A stretch of 64,000 nt of DNA from Antarctobacter heliothermus (lineage in GTDB: Bacteria > Pseudomonadota > Alphaproteobacteria > Rhodobacterales > Rhodobacteraceae): assembly GCF_002237555.1 (NCBI RefSeq), contig NZ_CP022540.1, positions 4,469,001 through 4,533,000 of the forward strand, read 5' to 3'. Position 1 is the stretch's first letter. Each line of letters starts with the position of its first letter. Below are positions 33,292 to 41,458 of the stretch, in pieces. Both the position numbers and the translations under genes were made by a program. Below the pieces are notes generated by a model, which searched no databases, was not told where the DNA came from, and worked only from the letters and a program-made list of their open reading frames with translations.

Positions 33292-34691
33292 GCCATGTCC
33301 CTAGCAATTTCCGTTATGACGTCAAAAGCTGTGGCCACATCCGCGCCAGTTGCGCCAAAAGCTCCGACCTGAAACCGGATCACCACCTGCCCGTCGACCT
33401 TGTTCTGCGTCAAGTAAATCCGTCCATCCGCGTTAATCGCCTCGACCAGCTTCAGATTGTGGGCATCATCACCGGCGTGCCGGAAACTGAACAGCGAAAG
33501 CACCGGGGCAGTCACAATTTCGAAGTCCGGCTCCGCCGCCAGCCGCGCAGCCAGATCACGAGACCAAGCAATGTGATTGCGGATCATCTCGCGCAAACCT
33601 TCCAACCCATAAGTCCGGATCAGGAACCACAGCTTTAGCGCCCGAAACCGACGACCCAGCGGGATCGACCATTCGCTGTAGTCGGTCACATCTTCCGCCC
33701 CAAGTGTCTTGAGGAACTCGGGCCGGATCGCCAACGTCTGACGCAGCGCGTCTGGGTCGCGGATAAAATGCGCGGAACAGTCGAACTGCGCGCCCATCCA
33801 TTTGTGCGGGTTGAAGACCATGCTGTCGGCCCGCTCGACACCCTCCCACAACACTCGGTTTTCGGGGCAGATCATGCCTGCCCCGGCCCATGCCGCGTCG
33901 ATGTGCAGGTACAGATCCTCGGCCTGCGCCACGTCAGCCAATTCGCCCAGCCGATCACAAGCGCCCATGCCGGTCGCCCCGGTCACGCCGATGATCCCCG
34001 CAGGCAGGTACCCCGCCGCCCGATCCGCCGCAATCGCCGCGCGCAGCGCCGCCACGTCCATGGGACGCAAAGGATCCTCCGCGACGGCGGGCAATTTCAC
34101 AAGGTTCTCCTGCCCAACACCCGACACCCAAGCCGCCCGGTCGATCGAGGTGTGCACCTGATCCGAACAGTAGATCCGCACCGCCGGTTGCCCCGCCAGT
34201 CCCTGAACATTGCCCGCCCAGCCCAGCGCCCGCTCCCGCATCACCAAGACCGCCGCCAACGTGGCCGAGGACGCCGAATCCTGAATCACGCCCTGAAACC
34301 CCTCTGGCAGCCCGACCGCCTGCCGCAACCAGTCCAGCATCACGCCTTCCATTTCTGTCGCGGCGGGCGAGGTCTGCCACAACATGCACTGTGGGGCGAG
34401 CATCGTGACCAGCATCTCGGCCAACATCGAGGGCGGCGCGGCATTGGCAGGGAAATACGCAAAGAATCGCGGGTGCTGCCAATGGGTCAGCCCCGGCATC
34501 ACGATCCGCTCAAAATCCTCTAGGATCGCTTCCATGCCCTCGCCCCCTTCGGGCGGGGAAGCGGGCAATTGCGCCGCGATTTCACCCGGCGACACACGGG
34601 GCCGCACAGGACGGTCGCGCAGGGTCTTGTGATACTCCGCGCCAAACGCCACGGCCTTTCCGCCCCAATCGGCGAACTCATCCCAGTTCAT
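33288..34691 (-). CDS. PLP-dependent aromatic amino acid decarboxylase
   Basis: 467 residues of the group II decarboxylase fold. Landmarks: HWQHPRFFAYFPANAAPPSMLAEML (about 72), LHIDAAWAGAGMICPE (Asp contacting PLP, about 265) and the PLP lysine in SMVFNPHKWMGAQFDCS (about 297). This subgroup decarboxylates tyrosine, DOPA, tryptophan or phenylalanine. It is the first gene of the run that continues with hpaG-like and hpaH, so it may feed amino-acid-derived amines into that pathway. The full set of homoprotocatechuate genes is not here. Confidence 0.88.
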   Translation of the reverse strand: MNWDEFADWGGKAVAFGAEYHKTLRDRPVRPRVSPGEIAAQLPASPPEGGEGMEAILEDFERIVMPGLTHWQHPRFFAYFPANAAPPSMLAEMLVTMLAPQCMLWQTSPAATEMEGVMLDWLRQAVGLPEGFQGVIQDSASSATLAAVLVMRERALGWAGNVQGLAGQPAVRIYCSDQVHTSIDRAAWVSGVGQENLVKLPAVAEDPLRPMDVAALRAAIAADRAAGYLPAGIIGVTGATGMGACDRLGELADVAQAEDLYLHIDAAWAGAGMICPENRVLWEGVERADSMVFNPHKWMGAQFDCSAHFIRDPDALRQTLAIRPEFLKTLGAEDVTDYSEWSIPLGRRFRALKLWFLIRTYGLEGLREMIRNHIAWSRDLAARLAAEPDFEIVTAPVLSLFSFRHAGDDAHNLKLVEAINADGRIYLTQNKVDGQVVIRFQVGAFGATGADVATAFDVITEIARDMA

Positions 34692-35054
34692 CTTGCTCTA
34701 CCTTTCAGGAACTTTCTGGCTCGCATGTGCTGCGGGGCTGCATCGCCCCGCCCCTACACGCCGCGCGGGCCGGCTCCCTGACGACAAATGTCAGGGACCA
34801 TTCGCAGTCCAATGGGTCGCTTTTGCCAGCGGATGTGGCGACAGACCCAGAGCGTTGCCTCTGCGCCCCGAGACCTGCCAGCGGAAACATGCCAGTTGCG
34901 ACCCTCCCCGCGTGCAGGGTGGGCCCAATGCCTTGTATAGACGTGATCGCCTCCACTCTTGGAGTCGTGCCCGTCGCAAGTTGCGCCATCCTGCGGCCCT
35001 CCCAATGACGATTAACATGTTAAATACAAATCTGACTGTCAACAGGAGAAATAC
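34692..35054. promoter_or_regulatory. Divergent control region between the decarboxylase operon and hpaR, with palindrome
   Basis: 363 bases with no convincing coding sequence. A perfect 12-bp palindrome TTAACATGTTAA (35012-35023) lies 31 bases before the hpaR start, a good candidate for a MarR-type operator. A 7-bp stem GCGGGGC (34732-34738) with GCCCCGC (34745-34751) lies in the leader of the decarboxylase gene. Confidence 0.55.
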
Positions 35055-35543
35055 TTGGCCCCGACCAAACACAGCCACGATGACTTTGCGCCATTCGATA
35101 CGCAGCGCACCTTGCCCATCGCCCTGCTGCGCGCCCGCGAGGCCGTCATGGACCGATTCCGCCCGATGCTGCGCGGGATCGATGTCACCGAACAACAATG
35201 GCGTGTCTTGCGGGTGGTACAAGAAGCAGGTGAGATTGACGCCACACATCTGGCCCGTGCAGCCAGCGTGCTGGCTCCTACGCTGACGCGCATCCTCAAG
35301 ACCTTGGAATCGCGGGATCTGATCACCCTGCGCACGGACACAACGGACCGCCGCCGCACTCAGGTCAGCATCAGCACAACAGGTCAAACGGTCTTGCGAG
35401 ACGCAGGGCAGATAAGCGCCCAAATCTACACGGAGATAGAGGCACGCTTGGGCGCAGAGCGCATAGCCGATCTGGTGCAAGCCCTCGAAAAGGCTGCCGA
35501 CGATCTGAACGAAAACAACGCGGATGAAACGGACGTTGAATGA
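35055..35543 (+). CDS. hpaR: MarR-family regulator HpaR (homoprotocatechuate operon)
   Basis: 162 residues from the TTG at 35055, preceded by aggag. FDTQRTLPIALLRAREAVMDRFRPMLRGIDVTEQQWRVLRVVQ and the recognition helix region HLARAASVLAPTLTRILKTLESRDLITL, wing DTTDRRRTQVSIS. The N-terminal RTLPIALLRARE motif is the signature that separates HpaR from other MarR proteins. It should repress the divergent decarboxylase-hpaG-hpaH run in the absence of an aromatic acid. The palindrome at 35012-35023 is the likely binding site. Confidence 0.88.
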   Translation: MAPTKHSHDDFAPFDTQRTLPIALLRAREAVMDRFRPMLRGIDVTEQQWRVLRVVQEAGEIDATHLARAASVLAPTLTRILKTLESRDLITLRTDTTDRRRTQVSISTTGQTVLRDAGQISAQIYTEIEARLGAERIADLVQALEKAADDLNENNADETDVE

Positions 35544-35583
35544 CCTGTGCTGGACACGTCCGGCATTCATTTGGGGGGGGGAG

Positions 35584-35660
35584 TGGTACCACCTCCTGGT
35601 CTCGAACCAGGGACCTCTTGATCCACAATCAAGCGCTCTAACCAACTGAGCTAAGGCGGC
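35584..35660 (-). tRNA. tRNA-His (anticodon GTG)
   Basis: 77 nt including an encoded CCA (35584-35586). On the minus strand the acceptor GCCGCCT pairs with AGGTGGT, D-arm and T-arm (GGTTCGAGACC) are canonical, and the anticodon loop TTGTGGA gives GTG for histidine. The base before position 1 is T and the discriminator is A. The G-1:C73 pair normal for tRNA-His is therefore missing, which is known for alphaproteobacteria. Confidence 0.97.
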
Positions 35661-35701
35661 ACAGAGCGCCGAACTGCAATGTCCGGCGCCGAATGTAGGG
35701 C

Positions 35702-35730
35702 TATCTAGCAAAGCCAAAATCCAAGCGCAA
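35702..35730 (-). promoter_or_regulatory. Probable promoter of tRNA-His
   Basis: On the minus strand TTGCGC (35730-35725) and TAGATA (35707-35702) are separated by exactly 17 bases, upstream of the tRNA 5' end at 35660. The leader between contains a GCGCCG/CGGCGC hairpin. It is a near-consensus sigma-70-type arrangement. Confidence 0.6.
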
Positions 35731-35787
35731 GCCCCACGGTCACACCTGTTTGGCGGAATTCCGACGCGTCAGCCCTACCACCGCGGA

Positions 35788-36225
35788 TCATTCCACGCCG
35801 GGCAAAAGCCGCTCTATCACCGCACGCATGTCATCGGGCGGCGTGCGCTTGGTAAAAGCCGCCGCATCAATGAACACGCTGACAGTCCGCGACGAAAAAC
35901 ACAGCGCCCCGTCCTGCATGCCATCCACCCGGAAGGTGATCGAGGTCTCGCCCAGTCGCACCGGCCAGACGTGGCAAACCAGCGGATAGCGCGGTGTGAT
36001 GGGGGCACGGAAATCCATCTCCAACCGGACAAAGGGCGTGCCAACATTGCGGTCCAGTTCCATCTGGAACCAGCCGTCCCCGCCCAGGTTTTCAACCCAC
36101 CAGCTGTTGATCGCATCCAGCGCAAACCACGGGATACGACCGGTGTAGACGATTTTCGCCGGATCGCAGTCGCCCCATGTCACGCGGATCTCATGGCGGT
36201 GGGCGGTGTCGGGACGCGGCTCCAT
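35788..36225 (-). CDS. Acyl-CoA thioesterase of the box cluster
   Basis: 145 residues from the ATG at 36225, two bases after the boxA stop. Hotdog fold with the 4-hydroxybenzoyl-CoA-thioesterase signature EIRVTWGDCDPAKIVYTGRIPWFALDAINSW; the Asp in WGDCDPA is catalytic in the family. Being last in the boxC-boxB-boxA run, it may release CoA from benzoyl-CoA or a dead-end intermediate to avoid CoA depletion. That role is inferred. Confidence 0.82.
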   Translation of the reverse strand: MEPRPDTAHRHEIRVTWGDCDPAKIVYTGRIPWFALDAINSWWVENLGGDGWFQMELDRNVGTPFVRLEMDFRAPITPRYPLVCHVWPVRLGETSITFRVDGMQDGALCFSSRTVSVFIDAAAFTKRTPPDDMRAVIERLLPGVE

Positions 36226-36226
36226 C

Positions 36227-37420
36227 TCAGTATGTCTCGACGTGATAGCGGCCCTCATCGCGCAACACATCGCGGAGATTGCGCCACTGGTGGCCGATGC
36301 TTTCGGCGATGTTGGTAAAGGCGCGCTCTACCCCCTCCTCCATCTCTTTCAGCCCGCAGATGTAGATATGCGTCGCAGGGTCCTGCAGCATGTCGGCCAC
36401 GATGTCCTCTTCGATGCGCATCCGGTCCTGCACATATTCCTTTTCCTGTCCGGGCATCCGACTGAACACCAGATGCTTTTGCAGCACACTGGACGGCACC
36501 TTGTTGAGCGGTCCGAAATAGGGCAGCGATTCCGGGGTGCGCGCGCCAAAGAACATGACCATGCCGCCGGACTTCTTGCCCACCGTCCGCTGGCGCGCCA
36601 TGGTAAAGGCCCGCATCGGTGCAGAGCCGGTGCCGGTGCAGATCATCAACAGCCGCGCGTCCGGGTCATTGGGCATCAGGAAGGTCGCGCCAAATGGCCC
36701 GGTCACCTGCACCGTATCGCCCTTTTTCAGATCACAGACATACGTCGAACAGATACCGCCCTCTTCCCGTTTCACGGTCAGTGAGACGTTGTGATAGCCT
36801 GCCCGCTCTCCGTCTCGCGGGCTGGACACAGAATAGAGCCGGGGAAGATGCGCCTTGCCCTCGTCATCAGTGCCGGGGGCGATGATGCCAAGCGATTGGC
36901 CTTCGAGCGCCGGAAACGGCTTGCCCTGAAAGTCGAGGATGATGTGGCGCACGTCGGAATCCGACCCCTCAGCGGTCAGGCGATAGTTGCCCTGCACCAC
37001 CGCCTCGACCGGGTTGCCAAGGTTGTAGAGGTTCACCGTGGGTTTTGTGGCCGACACGGGCGCGACTGCCTTGCCCCCCGCGCCCTTGTGCGCCTCTGCC
37101 AACAGGGCGGCGACCGGGTCTGTGCCACCTTCGACGCCGGCATCTGCGCTCTCGGCAACTGCGACCTCGCCCTGTTCGGGCAGCTCGGTCCATTCATATT
37201 GCTCGTCGAGCGAATAGGGCGTGTCGACCACCCGCCATTCGTCAATCGACCCTGTCGGGCAGACCGGAATGCAATCCATGCAGAAATTGCAGGTCTCAGC
37301 GTTGACCACGACATTGTTGTCGTCATGTTCGATCGCGCCCACCGGGCAGGTCATTTCACAGGTATAGCAGCGGATGCAGATTTCGGGGTCGATCAGGTGC
37401 TGTTTCAATGGCTGGTTCAT
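36227..37420 (-). CDS. boxA: Benzoyl-CoA 2,3-epoxidase reductase component
   Basis: 397 residues from the ATG at 37420, overlapping the stop of the small upstream gene (ATGA). The N-terminus has two [4Fe-4S] motifs, CIRCYTCEMTCP and CNFCMDCIPVCP (residues 14-55). A linker is followed by a ferredoxin-NADP reductase module with the FAD motif LPRLYSVSSPRDGE (about 220), GICSTYVCDL and the NADPH site LLMICTGTGSAPMRAF (about 285). It passes electrons from NADPH to the BoxB oxygenase. It is in the cytoplasm and cotranscribed with boxB and boxC. Confidence 0.93.
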   Translation of the reverse strand: MNQPLKQHLIDPEICIRCYTCEMTCPVGAIEHDDNNVVVNAETCNFCMDCIPVCPTGSIDEWRVVDTPYSLDEQYEWTELPEQGEVAVAESADAGVEGGTDPVAALLAEAHKGAGGKAVAPVSATKPTVNLYNLGNPVEAVVQGNYRLTAEGSDSDVRHIILDFQGKPFPALEGQSLGIIAPGTDDEGKAHLPRLYSVSSPRDGERAGYHNVSLTVKREEGGICSTYVCDLKKGDTVQVTGPFGATFLMPNDPDARLLMICTGTGSAPMRAFTMARQRTVGKKSGGMVMFFGARTPESLPYFGPLNKVPSSVLQKHLVFSRMPGQEKEYVQDRMRIEEDIVADMLQDPATHIYICGLKEMEEGVERAFTNIAESIGHQWRNLRDVLRDEGRYHVETY

Positions 37421-37584
37421 CGCGCACCCCGGTTCAGGACAGCGTCGGGAAGGGCGAATGCCTCTATCAGGGCCTGACACAGACCGCGGCAGTCCTCGCA
37501 CCCGATGCAGCAGCCCATTTCGCCCAGTTCGCGGGCGACCTCGGTGACACGCGGGGCGTGACCTACGTTGCGTTTGGTGATCAT
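37417..37584 (-). CDS. Small five-cysteine protein between boxB and boxA
   Basis: 55 residues (MITKRNVGHAPRVTEV start), with one of the best ribosome-binding sites in the window (ggaggagg, 7 bases before the ATG), and coupled to boxA through ATGA. Cysteines at 25, 26, 29, 32 and 36 form C-C-x2-C-x2-C-x3-C (GCCIGCEDCRGLC), enough to bind a metal or Fe-S cluster, followed by an amphipathic helix. I do not recognise a named family. Its place before boxA suggests a role in reductase assembly or electron transfer. Confidence 0.75.
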   Translation of the reverse strand: MITKRNVGHAPRVTEVARELGEMGCCIGCEDCRGLCQALIEAFALPDAVLNRGAR

Positions 37585-37648
37585 CGCGTTTCCTCCTCCG
37601 GCAGTGCGGCCCGGCGCAGGCCTGTCCCCCCGCGCCGGGCCAATTGTT

Positions 37649-39100
37649 TCAGGCCATGTGCAGTTTGACGTACTCAAAGTCGCCCGGTTTGTTGTCGATG
37701 CCCACCTTCGGCGGCGCAATCCAGCTGGCGAATTTGCCCGGTTCATAGCACGGCTTCATCAGCGACTGGATGAAATCACCGTCGGCGTGGGTCGGCAGCC
37801 AATTCGGCAGACCTTTGTCGAAGGCATCGCCCGACACATGATTGCCGTCAGGATCAAAGTTGTGGCCCGCAAACACACCGATCTGGCGGTTGAAGGACTG
37901 GTGCGGCAGCTTTAGCGCAAACTCGATCCCGGTCTTTTCGATCAGCTTGTTCCAGCGCCCGACCCCACCCGAGGCATCGCGGACGTAATCATCGCGCAGA
38001 CGCATGTTGATCGCCGTCAGGGCCGGCACATCCTTTTCGACGATCTTGCCGTCCTCCAGATCCAGCACCTTGTAGGTGTCGTTCTTAAGCTGGTGGTCGT
38101 CGTCGATCCGGCCTTCCATGTATCGGCCCTTGATGCCCGCGTTGAACGCATTGGCCGCATTGGTCGAGATTTCCTGACCGAACAAGTCCAGCGACAATGT
38201 GTAGTGCAGGTTCAGCTTTTTCTGAATGGTCGGCAGGTCGATCACACCCAGGTCGCGGATCTTGTTCACGTCATAGGGATCGGTAATGCCCGCCTTGTTC
38301 ATCGCCTCGCAGGTGGCCTGAATGGTGCGGCCCACGCCGGTTTCACCGACGAACATGTGGTGTGCCTCTTCTGTCAGCATGAACCGGCAGGTGCGGCTCA
38401 GCGGATCGAAGCCGGATTGCGCCAGCGATTCCAGCTGCATCTTACCGTCACGGTCGGTGAAATAGGTGAACATGAAGAACGACAGCCAGTCCGGCGTTTC
38501 CTCATTGAATGCGCCCAGCATGCGTGGCGCCTCTTCGGACCCGGACGAGCGGATCAGCAGATCGTCCGCCTCTTCGCGACCGTCCTTACCGAAGTACTTT
38601 TGCAGCAAGTAGACCATCGCCCACAGGTGACGGCCCTCTTCGACGTTGACCTGGAACAGGTTGCGCATGTCGTACAGCGACGGCGCGGTCAGACCCAGAA
38701 AGCGCTGCTGCTCAACCGAGCCCGGCTCTGTATCGCCCTGAATGACGATCAGACGCTTCATCAGGTTGCGGTATTCGCCCGGCACTTCTTGCCAAGCCGG
38801 TTCACCCATGTGCTCGCCACATGGGATCACGCGCCCCTCAACCTCTGGTGCCAGCAGCACGCCCCAGCGGTATTCCGGCATCTTGACGTAGTCGAACTTG
38901 GCCCAGCCTTTGGGGTCCACGCTGACCGCAGTACGCAGATAGACCATCGATTCCTGAAAGTTCTGCGGGATCAGTTTGTTCCACCAGTCGATATAACCGG
39001 GGTGCCATTTTTCCAGCGCCTTCAGCACCTTCTTGTCCGAGCTCAGACCCACGTTGTTGGGGATCTGGGTGTCATAGCTTACGTTGATCAGATCGAGCAT
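37649..39100 (-). CDS. boxB: Benzoyl-CoA 2,3-epoxidase oxygenase component
   Basis: 483 residues starting MLDLINVSYDTQIPNNVGLS, as in BoxB proteins. The di-iron motifs are visible: VNVEEGRHLWAMVYLL (E-x2-H, about 150) and RFMLTEEAHHMFVGETG (E-x2-H, about 240). It uses O2 to make the 2,3-epoxide of benzoyl-CoA with electrons from BoxA. It follows boxC by 110 bases and precedes the small cysteine protein gene by 64 bases. Confidence 0.95.
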   Translation of the reverse strand: MLDLINVSYDTQIPNNVGLSSDKKVLKALEKWHPGYIDWWNKLIPQNFQESMVYLRTAVSVDPKGWAKFDYVKMPEYRWGVLLAPEVEGRVIPCGEHMGEPAWQEVPGEYRNLMKRLIVIQGDTEPGSVEQQRFLGLTAPSLYDMRNLFQVNVEEGRHLWAMVYLLQKYFGKDGREEADDLLIRSSGSEEAPRMLGAFNEETPDWLSFFMFTYFTDRDGKMQLESLAQSGFDPLSRTCRFMLTEEAHHMFVGETGVGRTIQATCEAMNKAGITDPYDVNKIRDLGVIDLPTIQKKLNLHYTLSLDLFGQEISTNAANAFNAGIKGRYMEGRIDDDHQLKNDTYKVLDLEDGKIVEKDVPALTAINMRLRDDYVRDASGGVGRWNKLIEKTGIEFALKLPHQSFNRQIGVFAGHNFDPDGNHVSGDAFDKGLPNWLPTHADGDFIQSLMKPCYEPGKFASWIAPPKVGIDNKPGDFEYVKLHMA

Positions 39101-39210
39101 GTCTCACTCCCTTATGGTGTGGCGGGACATTGCCCGCCCTGTCGCGTTCAACGGGACCGGCACGCGGCCGGGGCCCGCAGGGTGGGTTTGGCACCCACCA
39201 CGGATGCGCG

Positions 39211-40869
39211 TCAGACGCGATCCATGTTGTAATCGCCCCGAATACCGGTGCCGTAGCGTTGCAGCGCGCCATCCGCGCCGACAGCGTTGGGACGGATAAA
39301 GATCCAGTTCTGCCAAGCGGTCAGGCGGCCAAAGATGCGGGTTTCCATGGTCTCGGGTCCGGCAAAGCGCAGGTTCGCCTCCATCCCTGTCATGGCGTCC
39401 GGGCTGAACGACGCGCGTTCCTCCATGAAGATGCGTACCTCGTCCTCCCAGTCGATGTCGTCTAGGATCATGGTGACAAGCCCCTGCTCATCCGCCTCTT
39501 CGGCCTCCAGCGCCTCGCCGATCTTGTCTTTCAGCGCCTCGACATGCTCCGGCTCCGCCAGAAAACGGGTTTGCAGTCGGGTGATGCCATTGCCCATCGG
39601 ATAAGGACCAAAGTTGTCCGCCGTCAGGGTCAGCGTGGCCGTAGGGCGATTGTCGCCCTCGAACTCATCTTCCATCATATAGCTGCGGTCGACCGCAAAG
39701 AGGATTTCCGCCAGCACGCCAACAAAGCACGAGCCATGTTCGATAAAGGCCGCCAGCGAGCGTGAGGTCACGTCAATCCGCTTCAGCGTCCGCTTCCAGT
39801 ATTGGCGCACCTCGTTGGCCAGCCAATGATCGGCATTATTCGCCAACAATGCCTCATGCGCGGCCAATTTCTCCGGGTCGCCCTGCGTGCGGAAAATCCA
39901 CAGGCCAAGCGTCATCTCGTTCAGCCGCAGATGCAGGATCGCATCCTCCAGCTCACGGCAGAGGCGCAGCATATAAGCCTGATCGCCCTGCGCCTGAAAG
40001 GCATCCATGTCGGCAGGCGCATCCTCTTCCGGGCCCTTCAGGGTGATCACCGCCTTGCGCCCTGCCCGGTCAAGCTCGACCTCGACCAGCGAATAGGTCA
40101 CCGCATCCTCGGTGATGTTGCGCGACAAAGGCCCTAGTGCGATCCCTTCAGCCACGTCAGCCTTCTTCGACGCGGTGGCAAATTCGCGGGCACGTTCGGC
40201 CACGGTGTCATCAAATTTGGAATTCGGGATCACCTCATCGACCAGCCGCCATTCCTTGGCGCGCTTGCCCTTTATCCCCTCCTCGATCGAGCAGAAGATA
40301 TCGGCCCGATCTCGGCGCACCTTGCGCTTGTCGGTAACGCGGGTCAGCCCGCCGGTGCCCGGCAGCACCGCCAGCAGCGGCACCTCAGGCAGACCCACGG
40401 ACGACGTGCTGTCATCGGTCAGCATGATGTGGTTGCATGCCAGTGCCAATTCGTACCCGCCCCCGGCGCATGCCCCCTTTACCGCCGCGATGTATTTCTG
40501 GCCGCTCTCTTCTTCCGCGGCCTCGTAGCCATTGCGGGTCTCATTGGTGAACTTGCAGAAGTTCACCTTGTGGCTGTGCGCCGCCCCGCCCAGCATCCGG
40601 ATGTTCGCGCCTGCGCAAAACACGCCGGCCTTCCCAGACTGCATGACAACCGTCTTCACCTCGGGGTGCTCGAACCGCATCCGCTGCACCACATCGTTCA
40701 GTTCGATGTCGACGCCAAGATCGTACGAGTTCAGCTTCAGTTTGTAGCCCTCAAACAGGCCACCGTCCTCATCCACATCCATGAACAGGTTGGCCACCGG
40801 ACCATCGTATTCGACACGCCAATGGCGGTAGCGGGACGGGTCTGTTTGAAAATCGATCATCTTGCTCAT
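39211..40869 (-). CDS. boxC: 2,3-epoxybenzoyl-CoA dihydrolase
   Basis: 552 residues from the ATG at 40869 (ggagga upstream). It has a crotonase core with VVMQSGKAGVFCAGANIRMLGGAAH (about 80) and AAVKGACAGGGYELALACNHIMLTDDSTS (about 130), and a second crotonase-like half, as in BoxC. It hydrolyses the ring epoxide to the semialdehyde-CoA and formate. It is the first gene after the likely box promoter, where a TGCA-N6-AGCA site lies at 40937-40950. Confidence 0.94.
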   Translation of the reverse strand: MSKMIDFQTDPSRYRHWRVEYDGPVANLFMDVDEDGGLFEGYKLKLNSYDLGVDIELNDVVQRMRFEHPEVKTVVMQSGKAGVFCAGANIRMLGGAAHSHKVNFCKFTNETRNGYEAAEEESGQKYIAAVKGACAGGGYELALACNHIMLTDDSTSSVGLPEVPLLAVLPGTGGLTRVTDKRKVRRDRADIFCSIEEGIKGKRAKEWRLVDEVIPNSKFDDTVAERAREFATASKKADVAEGIALGPLSRNITEDAVTYSLVEVELDRAGRKAVITLKGPEEDAPADMDAFQAQGDQAYMLRLCRELEDAILHLRLNEMTLGLWIFRTQGDPEKLAAHEALLANNADHWLANEVRQYWKRTLKRIDVTSRSLAAFIEHGSCFVGVLAEILFAVDRSYMMEDEFEGDNRPTATLTLTADNFGPYPMGNGITRLQTRFLAEPEHVEALKDKIGEALEAEEADEQGLVTMILDDIDWEDEVRIFMEERASFSPDAMTGMEANLRFAGPETMETRIFGRLTAWQNWIFIRPNAVGADGALQRYGTGIRGDYNMDRV

Positions 40870-40936
40870 CGGGTCCTCCCTGGTCGCGAAGTTGCAGTCA
40901 ACGTACATCAAAGGGGAAAGTAAGTAAACTTATGTA

Positions 40937-40950
40937 TGCACAATAAAGCA
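40937..40950. promoter_or_regulatory. Candidate box operator 1 (TGCA-N6-AGCA) upstream of boxC
   Basis: TGCACAATAAAGCA lies 68 bases before the boxC start. On the minus strand a TTGTCA -35-like box (40973-40968) is 17 bases upstream, so the site would cover the -10 region and a bound repressor would block transcription. Two related sites lie between bclA and the MarR gene. Confidence 0.5.
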
Positions 40951-41014
40951 CATAAACCCGCCTTCATTGACAAGCTCTTGCGGCTTACAGGGCCGACATC
41001 GCGGAATAAAGGCA

Positions 41015-41458
41015 TTATAATTCACATCTCGCGATCACTTCGATAGAATCGATCATAGCGTGAACCCGGTCCGCGCCAAACGTCATGATCTGAACACCGC
41101 GCGCCTCAGGCAGCAGTTCGCGGACGATCGCGCACAGACGCAAGGCCGCCTTGGGACGGTCCATGCGCAGTTTCAGCTGACCGTTGGCAGTCTGGATCAA
41201 GGCCTGAACAAAGCGCCTCTCGGCGCTGCCCTCAGGCAACACCATCCAGACCGGCTCCAACACCTCATGTGCCTCCCAGTAGAAACCGCGTTCGAGGTAA
41301 AATAGCCCGTGGCGGAACGCATCGCTGTGCGCAAGATCCGCAGGTGTCATCCCCGGCTGCGCAGATGCGCGGATCGGGTCAAACAGCCCTTCAGGCGGAC
41401 GCGCGGTGCGCCCCGGCACATAGGCTTGCGCCGGGATGAACCAATCCGCCTGGGTCAC
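41015..41458 (-). CDS. DUF309-family protein
   Basis: 147 residues from the GTG at 41458, whose GTGA overlaps the stop of the hydrolase gene. The HSDAFRHGLFYLERGFYWEAHEVLEPVWMVLPEGSAERRFVQALIQTANGQLKL motif is that of DUF309, a small helical family of unknown function. Coupling to the hydrolase and ligase genes places it in the benzoate operon, though DUF309 proteins elsewhere are not tied to aromatics. Confidence 0.82.
   Translation of the reverse strand: MTQADWFIPAQAYVPGRTARPPEGLFDPIRASAQPGMTPADLAHSDAFRHGLFYLERGFYWEAHEVLEPVWMVLPEGSAERRFVQALIQTANGQLKLRMDRPKAALRLCAIVRELLPEARGVQIMTFGADRVHAMIDSIEVIARCEL

Noticed and set aside
34692-35054. Short open frames in the decarboxylase-hpaR gap
   Set aside because: Several frames of 80-95 codons cross the gap in both directions, none has an RBS, domain or sensible composition, and a promoter region is expected here.
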